This document shows positions 54,848 to 62,387 of a stretch of 64,000 nucleotides of DNA, piece after piece (the stretch's first letter is position 1; the number at the start of each line of letters is the position of its first letter). The notes under the pieces were generated by a model. The model did no database searches, was not told the DNA's origin, and saw only the letters and a list, made by a program, of their open reading frames with translations. The translations under genes were made by a program, and so were the position numbers. The stretch comes from Lachnospiraceae bacterium (lineage in GTDB: Bacteria > Bacillota_A > Clostridia > Lachnospirales > Lachnospiraceae): contig JAFZAZ010000014.1 in NCBI GenBank assembly GCA_017561985.1, forward strand, positions 186,001 to 250,000. Direction: 5' to 3'.

Positions 54848-54868
54848 GTAAAATGCAAGCATTTTTTC
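54848..54868. repeat. AT-rich inverted repeat containing GTAAAATG
   Basis: GTAAAATG (54848-54855), a four-base CAAG loop, then CATTTTTTC form an inverted repeat about a dozen bases past the stop of the unknown membrane-protein gene. It could be a weak terminator. The same motif pair occurs at 47-69 and 59314-59329. The rest of the 130-base gap between that gene and rplS shows the rplS ribosome-binding site and nothing else recognised. Confidence 0.5.
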
Positions 54869-54879
54869 AACGATTTATT

Positions 54880-55515
54880 CTATTGTCTACCGTCCGAAAC
54901 AAGCTTTACTCCCGCGGGGAACACCACCGTAAGCACGCCCTTTTCCTGCACGATCCTGAACTCAAGTCCCGAATATGCCGTGATGTCGAACAATGCCGTC
55001 ACGTCAAGCTTTGTAAAGCTCAGCACGTTGCGCACATTTGCCGCCTGGGCAGACCATTCGAAACCGCCCTTTATTTTCGTCATCCCGACACCGTTCAGGC
55101 ACGGTCCGCAGTCCAGGAAAAGCTTCTCGTTCGCCACTGTAATGGTGGCCGGCGAAGAAAGCGGCACATTCTGCGCGGAAACAGCGGCGAGCATCTGCTG
55201 AACCGTCTGATCGCGTACGGCGGCCACCTCGTCCACCTCTTTTGCATTTTTCGTCTTCATGACGATAGAAAAGATGTCCCATGCGAGGAACAGAAAACCG
55301 ACGACAACAAGAGCGGTGCTGCTTGAGGTAAAGCGAAGGACCATGGTCCCGCTCAATCCGCCGATGATCAGCAAAACGCTGATGATAACACCGAGAATGT
55401 CGCCGATGTACTTCACCTTCGTCAAGTAACCTGACTTCGAAACGATCGATACCGGTTGTGCAGCCGCAGCAGTGCCGGATGCGTTTTCCTGAAGAACGCC
55501 GTTGTTATCTTCCAT
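54880..55515 (-). CDS. unknown two-helix membrane protein inserted between trmD and rplS
   Basis: A 211-residue protein not recognised as a named family. An Ala/Asn/Gln-rich start (about 1-25) is followed by two membrane helices (about 38-58 ILGVIISVLLIIGGLSG and 67-84 TALVVVGFLFLAWDIFSI), a charged stretch and a soluble C-terminal domain rich in beta pattern (ITVANEKLFLDCGPCLNGVG, LEFRIVQEKGVLTVVFPAG). ATG 55515 has GGAGG seven bases upstream; ATG 55521 is too close to it. Its position interrupts the near-universal trmD-rplS pair. Confidence 0.75.
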   Translation of the reverse strand: MEDNNGVLQENASGTAAAAQPVSIVSKSGYLTKVKYIGDILGVIISVLLIIGGLSGTMVLRFTSSSTALVVVGFLFLAWDIFSIVMKTKNAKEVDEVAAVRDQTVQQMLAAVSAQNVPLSSPATITVANEKLFLDCGPCLNGVGMTKIKGGFEWSAQAANVRNVLSFTKLDVTALFDITAYSGLEFRIVQEKGVLTVVFPAGVKLVSDGRQ

Positions 55516-55557
55516 AGTCATACCTCCTCTTCTCTTTGTAAACCCTTTTGTTTATGG

Positions 55558-56310
55558 TCAGCTCTCCCCGTCTTTCTTTTGCGAGGCGAGAAGCTCCCGA
55601 TAATATTTTGCGCTCTTTTTGTCGAGCATAACGCCGTCCATCAGCTCCGGGCGGTACTGTACCGTGCGGTCGATGGAGCGCTGCATGCGCCACTCCGCAA
55701 TCTTTGCATGATGGCCGCTCAGAAGCACTTCGGGCACCGGCTGATCGCGCCACACTTCGGGGCGCGTATACTGCGGGTACTCCAGAAGGCCGTTCATAAA
55801 GCTCTCCGTCTCTCCGCTCTCCTCGTTCGTGAGAACGCCGGGAACCATGCGTGCGATGGCGTCGATCATCACCATGGCAGGCAGTTCGCCCCCCGAGAGC
55901 ACGTAGTCGCCGATCGAGACATAGTCCGTGACGATCTCCGAGAGAACTCTCTCGTCGACGCCCTCGTAATGTCCGCACAGGAATACGAGTTCCTCCTCGG
56001 CCGCAAGCTCCTTCGCCATATTCTGGTCAAACACGCGGCCCCAGGGGGTGAGATACACTACTCTGGGCTTTTTGCTCATGCCCTGTATCACGGCATCGAA
56101 GCATTTGGCGATCGGCTCGGCCGCCATGACCATGCCGGCACCGCCGCCGTACGGATAATCGTCGACATGGCGATGCTTATCTTCCGAATAATCCCGGATG
56201 TTTACGGTGTCAACCGCGATGATGCCCGCGTCCATCGCACGGCCGAGAATGCTCGTGTGAAGGCCGTCTTTCACCATCTCCGGAAAAAGAGTCATCACAT
56301 GAAATATCAT
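55558..56310 (-). CDS. trmD: tRNA (guanine-N1)-methyltransferase
   Basis: Methylates G37 of tRNAs to prevent frameshifting. The 250-residue SPOUT protein starts MIFHVMTLFPEMVKDGLHTS and has the trefoil-knot blocks VFLCGHYEGVDERV and SIGDYVLSGGELPAMVMID. AGGAGG precedes ATG 56310. It is eight bases after rimM. Confidence 0.98.
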   Translation of the reverse strand: MIFHVMTLFPEMVKDGLHTSILGRAMDAGIIAVDTVNIRDYSEDKHRHVDDYPYGGGAGMVMAAEPIAKCFDAVIQGMSKKPRVVYLTPWGRVFDQNMAKELAAEEELVFLCGHYEGVDERVLSEIVTDYVSIGDYVLSGGELPAMVMIDAIARMVPGVLTNEESGETESFMNGLLEYPQYTRPEVWRDQPVPEVLLSGHHAKIAEWRMQRSIDRTVQYRPELMDGVMLDKKSAKYYRELLASQKKDGES

Positions 56311-56318
56311 ATGTCCTC

Positions 56319-56831
56319 CTAAACGAGTCCCGGCATCAGATAAACCGTGACAACCTTGTTGGGGATGTCCACTTTTTTGATGCAGTCGGGAATGACCGGG
56401 AGAAGAATCTCCCGCTTCTGCGGCGTAGTGACGATATAAACGTCGTTCGCTCCGGTCGTCATGACGTCCGTAAGCGTTCCGACAGGAGTCCCGTTTTCCT
56501 CAACGACAGCACATCCGACGAGGTCGCAGATATAGTACTCGCCCTCCTCGAGCGGCAGCGCATCCTCGCGGCTTACGTAGATGTCGCTTCCCTTGTAGCG
56601 TTCGATGTCGTTGATCGAATGAATGCCCGCAAAGCCGAGAATGACCATGTTTTTGAAGTTTTTCACCGACTCGACCGTGAGTTCCATTGGCTCGCGGCCG
56701 GTGTCGAGATACAGCTTCAGACCTTTGTGAAACCGCCCCGGATCGTCCGTTGTCGGCCACAATTTGATCTCTCCGCGGATCCCGTGCGTGTTCGCATATA
56801 CGCCCACGCGAAGCATATCGTCAAGACTCAT
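56319..56831 (-). CDS. rimM: 16S rRNA processing protein RimM
   Basis: Assists 30S maturation by binding S19. The 170-residue protein has the N-terminal RimM domain (RVGVYANTHGIRGEIKLWPTT) and a C-terminal PRC barrel (YICDLVGCAVVEENGTPVG, REILLPVIPDCIKKVD). AGGAGG precedes ATG 56831. A hairpin terminator lies 24 bases upstream of its start, so it either depends on read-through or has an unseen promoter. Confidence 0.97.
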   Translation of the reverse strand: MSLDDMLRVGVYANTHGIRGEIKLWPTTDDPGRFHKGLKLYLDTGREPMELTVESVKNFKNMVILGFAGIHSINDIERYKGSDIYVSREDALPLEEGEYYICDLVGCAVVEENGTPVGTLTDVMTTGANDVYIVTTPQKREILLPVIPDCIKKVDIPNKVVTVYLMPGLV

Positions 56832-56852
56832 GTCTGTCCTCCTGCGGTTTCT

Positions 56853-56884
56853 TAAAGAAAAGGCTGTTGCTCTTCACAACAGCC
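56853..56884 (-). terminator. terminator or attenuator between khpA and rimM
   Basis: Stem 56862-56869 with 56877-56884 (seven-base loop) is followed on the minus strand by CTTTTCTTT. It sits between khpA and rimM inside an otherwise continuous cluster, so partial termination is likely, setting higher ribosomal-protein and lower rimM-trmD expression. Confidence 0.7.
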
Positions 56885-56890
56885 CGACGT

Positions 56891-57121
56891 TTATTGCAGA
56901 ATATCCACAACAACCTTCTTGTCCTCTTTGACTGCAGCGACCTTCACCACTGTGCGGATCGCCTTCGCAATGCGTCCCTGCTTACCGATTACTTTACCCA
57001 TATCGTCGGGCGCAACTTTGAGCGTTATCACTACGTTGTTGCCGTTGACGGTCTCCGTAACGACTACCTGGTCAGGACAAGTAACCAGAGACTTAGCGAT
57101 AACTTCCACCAATTCTTTCAT
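56891..57121 (-). CDS. khpA: KH-domain RNA-binding protein KhpA
   Basis: A small RNA chaperone that pairs with KhpB/EloR in Firmicutes. The 76-residue protein is a single KH domain with the GxxG loop in GKVIGKQGRIAKAIR. ATG 57121 is chosen because GGAGGG is seven bases upstream; an ATG at 57139 overlaps rpsP. It sits between rpsP and rimM as usual. Confidence 0.96.
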   Translation of the reverse strand: MKELVEVIAKSLVTCPDQVVVTETVNGNNVVITLKVAPDDMGKVIGKQGRIAKAIRTVVKVAAVKEDKKVVVDILQ

Positions 57122-57135
57122 CGCGCACCCTCCGA

Positions 57136-57381
57136 TCACTTCGCAATACCGGCCTGCTTAAACAATCTGGCAACGGTCTCCGTAGGCTGAGCGCCGTTTG
57201 CAAGCCACTGCTTTGCAGCTTCCTCATCAACGCGGAATGCCATCGGCTCCTTCGTCGGATCGTACGTACCGATCTCAGCGATGAATCTTCCGTCTCTCGG
57301 GGATCTCTCATCCGCGACAATCACTCTGTAGAAAGGAGCATGCTTCTGTCCCATTCTTCTCAAGCGAATCTTTACTGCCAT
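57136..57381 (-). CDS. rpsP: 30S ribosomal protein S16
   Basis: An 81-residue S16 with the family start [20 protein letters not shown] and the block [20 protein letters not shown] precedes ATG 57381. It is 83 bases after ffh; that spacer is AT-rich but no clean promoter was found. Confidence 0.98.
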   Translation of the reverse strand: MAVKIRLRRMGQKHAPFYRVIVADERSPRDGRFIAEIGTYDPTKEPMAFRVDEEAAKQWLANGAQPTETVARLFKQAGIAK

Positions 57382-57464
57382 AGTATATTCACCTCCTTAG
57401 TGTAATCCGTAAAACTCAGGCAAAATGCCCTATATAAATGACCTTCCGGCCACGTATAACAAAT

Positions 57465-58805
57465 TTAGAAACCGAACGGCAGCTTCATGCCGAACTTCTT
57501 GCCCTTTTTGCCGTTCATCATGCCGGACATCTGCTTCATCATCTTCTTCGACTGCTCGAACTGCTTCATCAGACGGTTCACATCTGCGATGTCCACGCCG
57601 GCGCCCTTTGCAATACGGCGTTTTCTCGGCGGCGTGATGATGTCGGGAGCCAGGCGCTCCTGGCGCGTCATCGAGTTGATCATCGCCTCGGTCTGCTTGA
57701 ACGCATCGTCGTCGATTTCGAGATCTTTCAGCTGTCCCATGCCGGGAAGCATTCCGAGAAGACTCTTGATGCCACCCATCTTCTTCATCTGCTGGATCTG
57801 TCCGTAGAAGTCTTCGAAATTGAAGTCGGCGCGACGGAACTTCTTCTCAAGCTCCTTCGCCTGTTCCTCGGAAACTTCGGCCTGCACCTTGTCGATCAGT
57901 GTGAGCACATCGCCCATGCCGAGGATTCTCGAAGCCATGCGGTCGGGATAGAACTGCTCCACGTCCGTGAGCTTCTCGCCGGTACCTACGTACAAAATCG
58001 GTTTTCCGGTGACTGCGCGCAGCGAAAGCGCCGCACCGCCTCTCGTATCGCCGTCGAGCTTCGTGAGGATCACGCCGGTGATGCCGATCTTTTCGTCAAA
58101 TGTTGTTGCCACGTTCAGCACGTCCTGACCGGTCATCGCATCGACTGTCAAAACAGTATGGTGAACGCCGACGGCTTTCTTGATCTCGGAAAGCTCGTCC
58201 ATAAGTTCCTCATCGATGTGCAGACGACCTGCGGTATCGATGATGATAACGTTGTTGTCCTCCTTGCGGGCATGTTCCATCGCAGCCTTTGCGATGTTGA
58301 CCGCGCGGTTGTTGGTTCCCATGGAAAATACGGGAACTCCGACCTTGTCGCCGTTGACCTTCAACTGGTCGATGGCCGCCGGGCGGTAAATGTCGCATGC
58401 GACCAGAAGCGGCCGCTTGCCCTGTCCCTTAAACTTGCCGGCCAGCTTTGCGCACATGGTCGTCTTGCCGGCACCCTGGAGACCGCACATCATGATGACG
58501 GTGGGACCGCCGGAAACCATCTCGATCTCCGTCGTCGTGTCTCCCATCAATGCGATCATCTCTTCGTTAACGATCTTGATGACCATCTGACCGGGCGTCA
58601 GGCTGTTGAGAACGTCCTGACCGACCGCACGCTCCGTAACCGCGGCGATGAACTGCTTTACGACTTTGAAGTTGACGTCCGCCTCGAGCAGCGCAAGCTT
58701 GACCTCGCGCATCGCTTCCTTGACGTCGCTCTCCGAAAGTCTTCCCTTGCCGCGAAGCCGCCGGAATACATTTTGCAATTTATCCGAAAGATTCTCGAAT
58801 GCCAC
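57465..58805 (-). CDS. ffh: signal recognition particle GTPase Ffh
   Basis: Targets membrane and secreted proteins co-translationally with SRP RNA. The 446-residue protein has the N domain (MAFENLSDKLQNVFRRLRG), G domain with MCGLQGAGKTTMCAKLAG and DTAGRLHIDEELM, and a Met-rich M domain (MKKMGGIKSLLGMLPGM onward). The start is GTG 58805 with AAGGAGA upstream. It follows ylxM by 11 bases. Confidence 0.98.
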   Translation of the reverse strand: MAFENLSDKLQNVFRRLRGKGRLSESDVKEAMREVKLALLEADVNFKVVKQFIAAVTERAVGQDVLNSLTPGQMVIKIVNEEMIALMGDTTTEIEMVSGGPTVIMMCGLQGAGKTTMCAKLAGKFKGQGKRPLLVACDIYRPAAIDQLKVNGDKVGVPVFSMGTNNRAVNIAKAAMEHARKEDNNVIIIDTAGRLHIDEELMDELSEIKKAVGVHHTVLTVDAMTGQDVLNVATTFDEKIGITGVILTKLDGDTRGGAALSLRAVTGKPILYVGTGEKLTDVEQFYPDRMASRILGMGDVLTLIDKVQAEVSEEQAKELEKKFRRADFNFEDFYGQIQQMKKMGGIKSLLGMLPGMGQLKDLEIDDDAFKQTEAMINSMTRQERLAPDIITPPRKRRIAKGAGVDIADVNRLMKQFEQSKKMMKQMSGMMNGKKGKKFGMKLPFGF

Positions 58806-58816
58806 TTTCGTTCTCC

Positions 58817-59233
58817 TTACTGCAGGCTTGCAAGCAGATCCTCCGCAAGCTTCGCCAGCTTATCAAGCGCTTCCGCCGACTGCGGTTCCCCACATCGCTC
58901 CGAAAGACCGGCAATCCCGTCACGGATCTTCTCCGCCTGCTCCTCCAGCCCGCGAAACCGTTCCGCAAGCCGAAGTTTATCCTCATACTCATAGAGTTTG
59001 GCACCGCACCGCTTCACGACGTCGTAAACGCCCTGACGGCTCAGGCCGTAGTCTCTGGATATCTCCGCGAGCGACATGTCGTTCGCGATATAATCTTCAA
59101 AAATCGAACGCGCACGCTCCGAGAGCAGCGCTCCGTAATACGCATAATACACGGAAAGATCAACCGCCTCGTGGAGCCATTCCTCCGCGTCGGCCTTCTT
59201 GCCACGGATCTTTCCCTCTCTGCCGGTGCTCAT
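58817..59233 (-). CDS. ylxM: YlxM/UPF0122 helix-turn-helix protein
   Basis: A small sigma-4-like protein that associates with SRP in some Firmicutes. The 138-residue protein contains MSLAEISRDYGLSRQGVYDV, a helix-turn-helix typical of the family, and a C-terminal coiled coil. GGAGG precedes ATG 59233. It is the first gene of the cluster and follows a strong promoter. Confidence 0.94.
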   Translation of the reverse strand: MSTGREGKIRGKKADAEEWLHEAVDLSVYYAYYGALLSERARSIFEDYIANDMSLAEISRDYGLSRQGVYDVVKRCGAKLYEYEDKLRLAERFRGLEEQAEKIRDGIAGLSERCGEPQSAEALDKLAKLAEDLLASLQ

Positions 59234-59281
59234 CGTGCCACCTCCGCATCAGTGTAAAGTTTTTTTCTTAACACCTTTGCA

Positions 59282-59310
59282 AGTATACACGGCGATACCG
59301 TAATTGTCAA
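59282..59310 (-). promoter_or_regulatory. promoter for the ylxM-ffh cluster
   Basis: Minus strand consensus -35 TTGACA (59310-59305), a 17-base spacer, -10 TATACT (59287-59282). It is near consensus, as expected for a ribosomal/SRP operon. Confidence 0.92.
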
Positions 59311-59313
59311 CAA

Positions 59314-59329
59314 CATTTTTCGGAAAATG
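59314..59329. promoter_or_regulatory. CodY-box-like palindrome beside the ylxM -35
   Basis: ATTTTTCGGAAAATG at 59315-59329 matches the CodY consensus AATTTTCWGAAAATT at 12 of 15 positions and sits five bases upstream of the -35 box. It is also an inverted pair of the window-wide AAAATG motif, so CodY binding is only one interpretation. Confidence 0.4.
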
Positions 59330-59358
59330 CAGCTATGCTCCCGCACGTTCCTTTATTC

Positions 59359-60093
59359 TTATTCTTTGCCGACGTTTCCGCCCCGGAAGCAGAACAGACC
59401 GATGCCGACCGCGATCGTGAGATTCAGCGAATCCACCTCGTCCGACTGCGGAATCTTGATCGCCGTGCCGACCTCCGCATACACCGCGGGAAGGCCCGTC
59501 GCCTCGTTTCCGTACACAAGCGTGAACAGCTTCGGCTTGGGACATGTCACCGGCGAAAGCTCAAAACCGCCGTTGAGCATAAACGGAAAATACTCTCTCC
59601 CTACGCCGGACGCAAAGCTCACGTACTCTTCAAACGAATCGTACATCGCGATGCGCATCGAGAATATCGCTCCCATCGACGCGCGCACTACCTTCGGGTT
59701 CAGCCAGTCCACGCCGGGCGCAATGATCGCGAGATCGTGGATCCCGTACGCAAGGCAGGTGCGGAGGATCGTGCCGAGATTGCCCATGTTCGAAGGATTT
59801 ACGAGCATCACGTGAGGATTTTCCGGATTGAGTCTCTGCTCACTGGTCCGGAACACACCGATGACGAAGACATTTTCCTTGTCGCTCAGGCGCGCGATCG
59901 CCTTGTCGTTGTACCAGACCGGAATGCCCTCCTCTTCGCAGAGCGCCTCGACTCTCTCTTTCTCCGGGAACGTGCTGTGCACGAACACGCCGATCGTCGA
60001 CTTCGGCCGCTTCCGCAAAAGCTCAAACGTCGGAAACGCACCGAGCGCGTAGGAATAACCGCAGCCTCGCTTGTAAGGTTTGATCACGTCCAT
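59359..60093 (-). CDS. SpoU/TrmH family RNA 2'-O-methyltransferase
   Basis: A 244-residue SPOUT methyltransferase. The three motifs are NPSNMGNLGTILRTC, LVYGNEATGLP and IKIPQSDEVDSLNLTIAVGI, which form the S-adenosylmethionine knot. The N-terminal region (YSYALGAFPTFELLRKRP) differs from typical rRNA TrmH proteins, so the target RNA is unknown. ATG 60093 has GGAG seven bases upstream. It follows the alpha-galactosidase gene by 18 bases. Confidence 0.9.
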   Translation of the reverse strand: MDVIKPYKRGCGYSYALGAFPTFELLRKRPKSTIGVFVHSTFPEKERVEALCEEEGIPVWYNDKAIARLSDKENVFVIGVFRTSEQRLNPENPHVMLVNPSNMGNLGTILRTCLAYGIHDLAIIAPGVDWLNPKVVRASMGAIFSMRIAMYDSFEEYVSFASGVGREYFPFMLNGGFELSPVTCPKPKLFTLVYGNEATGLPAVYAEVGTAIKIPQSDEVDSLNLTIAVGIGLFCFRGGNVGKE

Positions 60094-60111
60094 ATTGTAT
60101 CTCCGTATCAA

Positions 60112-62361
60112 TTACACTGCCGTAAAATGCATGGTTCTGCTCACAAAATCCCCGAACGCGCCGACGATCAGGCCGCCGCGCATCCAGGTCTCGCCGAGTC
60201 TCACCTCACCGGTGTCCTCGTTGCGGTAAGAGCGCTTCGGATCGAGTCCGCGAAGAAGAATGCGGCGCGAAGGCGTCGAAGGACGGTTCAGGATCTGAAC
60301 AAACGTAAACACCGCTTCGGACTTGTCTTTCGCCACGAACATCCACGCGTCGAAAGAATCGTCCTCAAAGAGATTTCCGAGGCGGTACTGGTCTCCCGTG
60401 CGCACCAATGGATTGAACTTCTTGAACTTCTCGATCTGTCCGGGGATCGCCTCGCGGTCCTCCTTCGGGATGCGCGTTACGTCGAGCTCATAGCCGAAAG
60501 TTCCGACCATGGCGACATCGCCTCTCGTTGCGAACGGCGTCGTTCGGCCGATGGCGTGGTTCGGGCAGTCGGACACGTGCGCTCCCATCGTGGATACCGG
60601 GTAGCAAATGCTTGTGCCGTGCTGGATCTTCAGTCTCTCGATCGCATCGGTGTCGTCGGAAGCCCAGATCTGCGGCGCAAAATAAAGCATGCCGGGGTCA
60701 AATCTCGCTCCGCCGCTCGAGCAGCCCTCGAGAAGAAGATTCGGATAGTCCGTCGTGAGGCGGTCCATCACCTCGTAAACACCGAGCACATAGCGATGCC
60801 ACAGCTCGCGCTGGCGCTTTCTCGGAAGCGTCGTGGAGCCGACCTCGGACAGTGCGCGGTTCATATCCCATTTGATGTATTCTACATTGGCGTTGTCGAG
60901 GATCGCGCGGATCTGTCCGTAGACATTTTCCCTCACCTCGGGATTCGAGTAGTCGAGAACATACTGCTCTCTCGCCTGCGTCATATCGCGACCGATGATC
61001 TGGATTGCCCAGTCGGGATGCTCGCGGAACAGGTCGCTGTCCGGGCTCACCATCTCGGGCTCGAACCAGAGGCCGAACTTCATGCCTAGCGCGTTGATGC
61101 GGTCAACCAGAGGCTTCAGGCCGCCCTTGAGCTTCTCCTCGTTGACATACCAGTCGCCGAGCGAGCAGTCGTCGTAATTTCTCTTGCCGAACCATCCGTC
61201 GTCGAGGACGAGCATCTCGATTCCCATCTCGGATGCGGATTTGGCGATCGCGTAGATCTTCTCCTCGTCGAAGTTGAAGTACGTGCCCTCCCAGTTGTTG
61301 ATCAGCACCGGGCGCATCTTGTCCTTCCACTGACCGCGGATCAGGTGTCTGCGGTAGAGATCGTGGAACGTGCGCGACATTGCGCCGATACCGTCACGGG
61401 AGTACACCATGACAAGCTCAGGTGCCGTGAGGTCCTCCTCCGGTCTCAGAAGCCACGAAAAATCATACGGATTGATGCCCATCACCATGCGCGTGTAACC
61501 GCTCGTGGACACCTCCGCCTCCGCGAGGAAGTTTCCGCTGTACACAAGGTTGAAGCCGTACACCTCGCCCGACTCCTCGGTCGTATTCGGCGCGGCAAGG
61601 CCGAGAAACGGATTGTGCTGATGCGACGAGATGCCTCTGCGGCTCTCCACCGACTGCTTGCCGCTGTGGAGCGGTACGCGCGACACAGCGCGCTCTCTCG
61701 CCCAGTTTCCGTTCAGGGTGATCATTTCAAAAACGCTGTGATCCCACTCGACGCATCCCGAGAGGAACTGCTGAATGCGGATGTCGCTGTAGCCGCGATT
61801 GATGACGCGCGCGCTTCTCGTGACGACCGCCAGGTCCTTAAACATCGTGTATGTAAGCTCTACGGTGAGGTCGCAGTGCGAATCCTCAAGCGTGACGATA
61901 AGCGTCTCCGCTTCATCTGCCGATGCATACGTAGCCGGGATGCAGGACACGCCCTTCTGGCGAAGCTTCGGTTTTCCCTTCTCGACACGGTATCCGGTGA
62001 AACGCAGGTCACATGTCGACATTCCGTCCTCGTCGATTACCATAAGACATGGCTCGCGGTAGTCACCGGTTCCCGGGCACGGGAACTCAAACAACCGCGA
62101 ATCCATGAAGATCAGGCGGTCGCGGTTGTTTCCGTTCGGCGTGAACGGATGATCGGAAAGGCGCATCAGATACGAAATGTCATCATCCCCGATCGGAGCA
62201 CCGAAATAACAATGCAGCAAATACCCTTCCTGCGTGATTCCCATCGCATACGTGATGCTTCCGTTGTCCATCCGGAGCACGGTCACTTCCTCGGAGAACT
62301 CACGCGTCGCATCCTTCGCCCAGAGGCGGTAGGAAATCGTACTCTTTTTCTCTGTTACCAT
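60112..62361 (-). CDS. GH36 alpha-galactosidase
   Basis: Releases alpha-1,6-galactose from melibiose, raffinose or galactomannan side chains. The 749-residue protein has the beta-supersandwich N-terminus, a barrel with LVLDDGWFGKRNYD, the nucleophile Asp in EYIKWDMNRALSEVG, the block LLLEGCSSGGARFDPGML and the acid/base region WASDDTDAIERL, and a C-terminal beta domain. No signal peptide, so it is intracellular. The ribosome-binding site is weak (AAGGAAA). A galactomannan context with the GH26-like protein is possible though they are 30 kb apart. Confidence 0.95.
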   Translation of the reverse strand: MVTEKKSTISYRLWAKDATREFSEEVTVLRMDNGSITYAMGITQEGYLLHCYFGAPIGDDDISYLMRLSDHPFTPNGNNRDRLIFMDSRLFEFPCPGTGDYREPCLMVIDEDGMSTCDLRFTGYRVEKGKPKLRQKGVSCIPATYASADEAETLIVTLEDSHCDLTVELTYTMFKDLAVVTRSARVINRGYSDIRIQQFLSGCVEWDHSVFEMITLNGNWARERAVSRVPLHSGKQSVESRRGISSHQHNPFLGLAAPNTTEESGEVYGFNLVYSGNFLAEAEVSTSGYTRMVMGINPYDFSWLLRPEEDLTAPELVMVYSRDGIGAMSRTFHDLYRRHLIRGQWKDKMRPVLINNWEGTYFNFDEEKIYAIAKSASEMGIEMLVLDDGWFGKRNYDDCSLGDWYVNEEKLKGGLKPLVDRINALGMKFGLWFEPEMVSPDSDLFREHPDWAIQIIGRDMTQAREQYVLDYSNPEVRENVYGQIRAILDNANVEYIKWDMNRALSEVGSTTLPRKRQRELWHRYVLGVYEVMDRLTTDYPNLLLEGCSSGGARFDPGMLYFAPQIWASDDTDAIERLKIQHGTSICYPVSTMGAHVSDCPNHAIGRTTPFATRGDVAMVGTFGYELDVTRIPKEDREAIPGQIEKFKKFNPLVRTGDQYRLGNLFEDDSFDAWMFVAKDKSEAVFTFVQILNRPSTPSRRILLRGLDPKRSYRNEDTGEVRLGETWMRGGLIVGAFGDFVSRTMHFTAV

Positions 62362-62387
62362 CGTAAACCCTTTTTCCTTTCGCGCAT

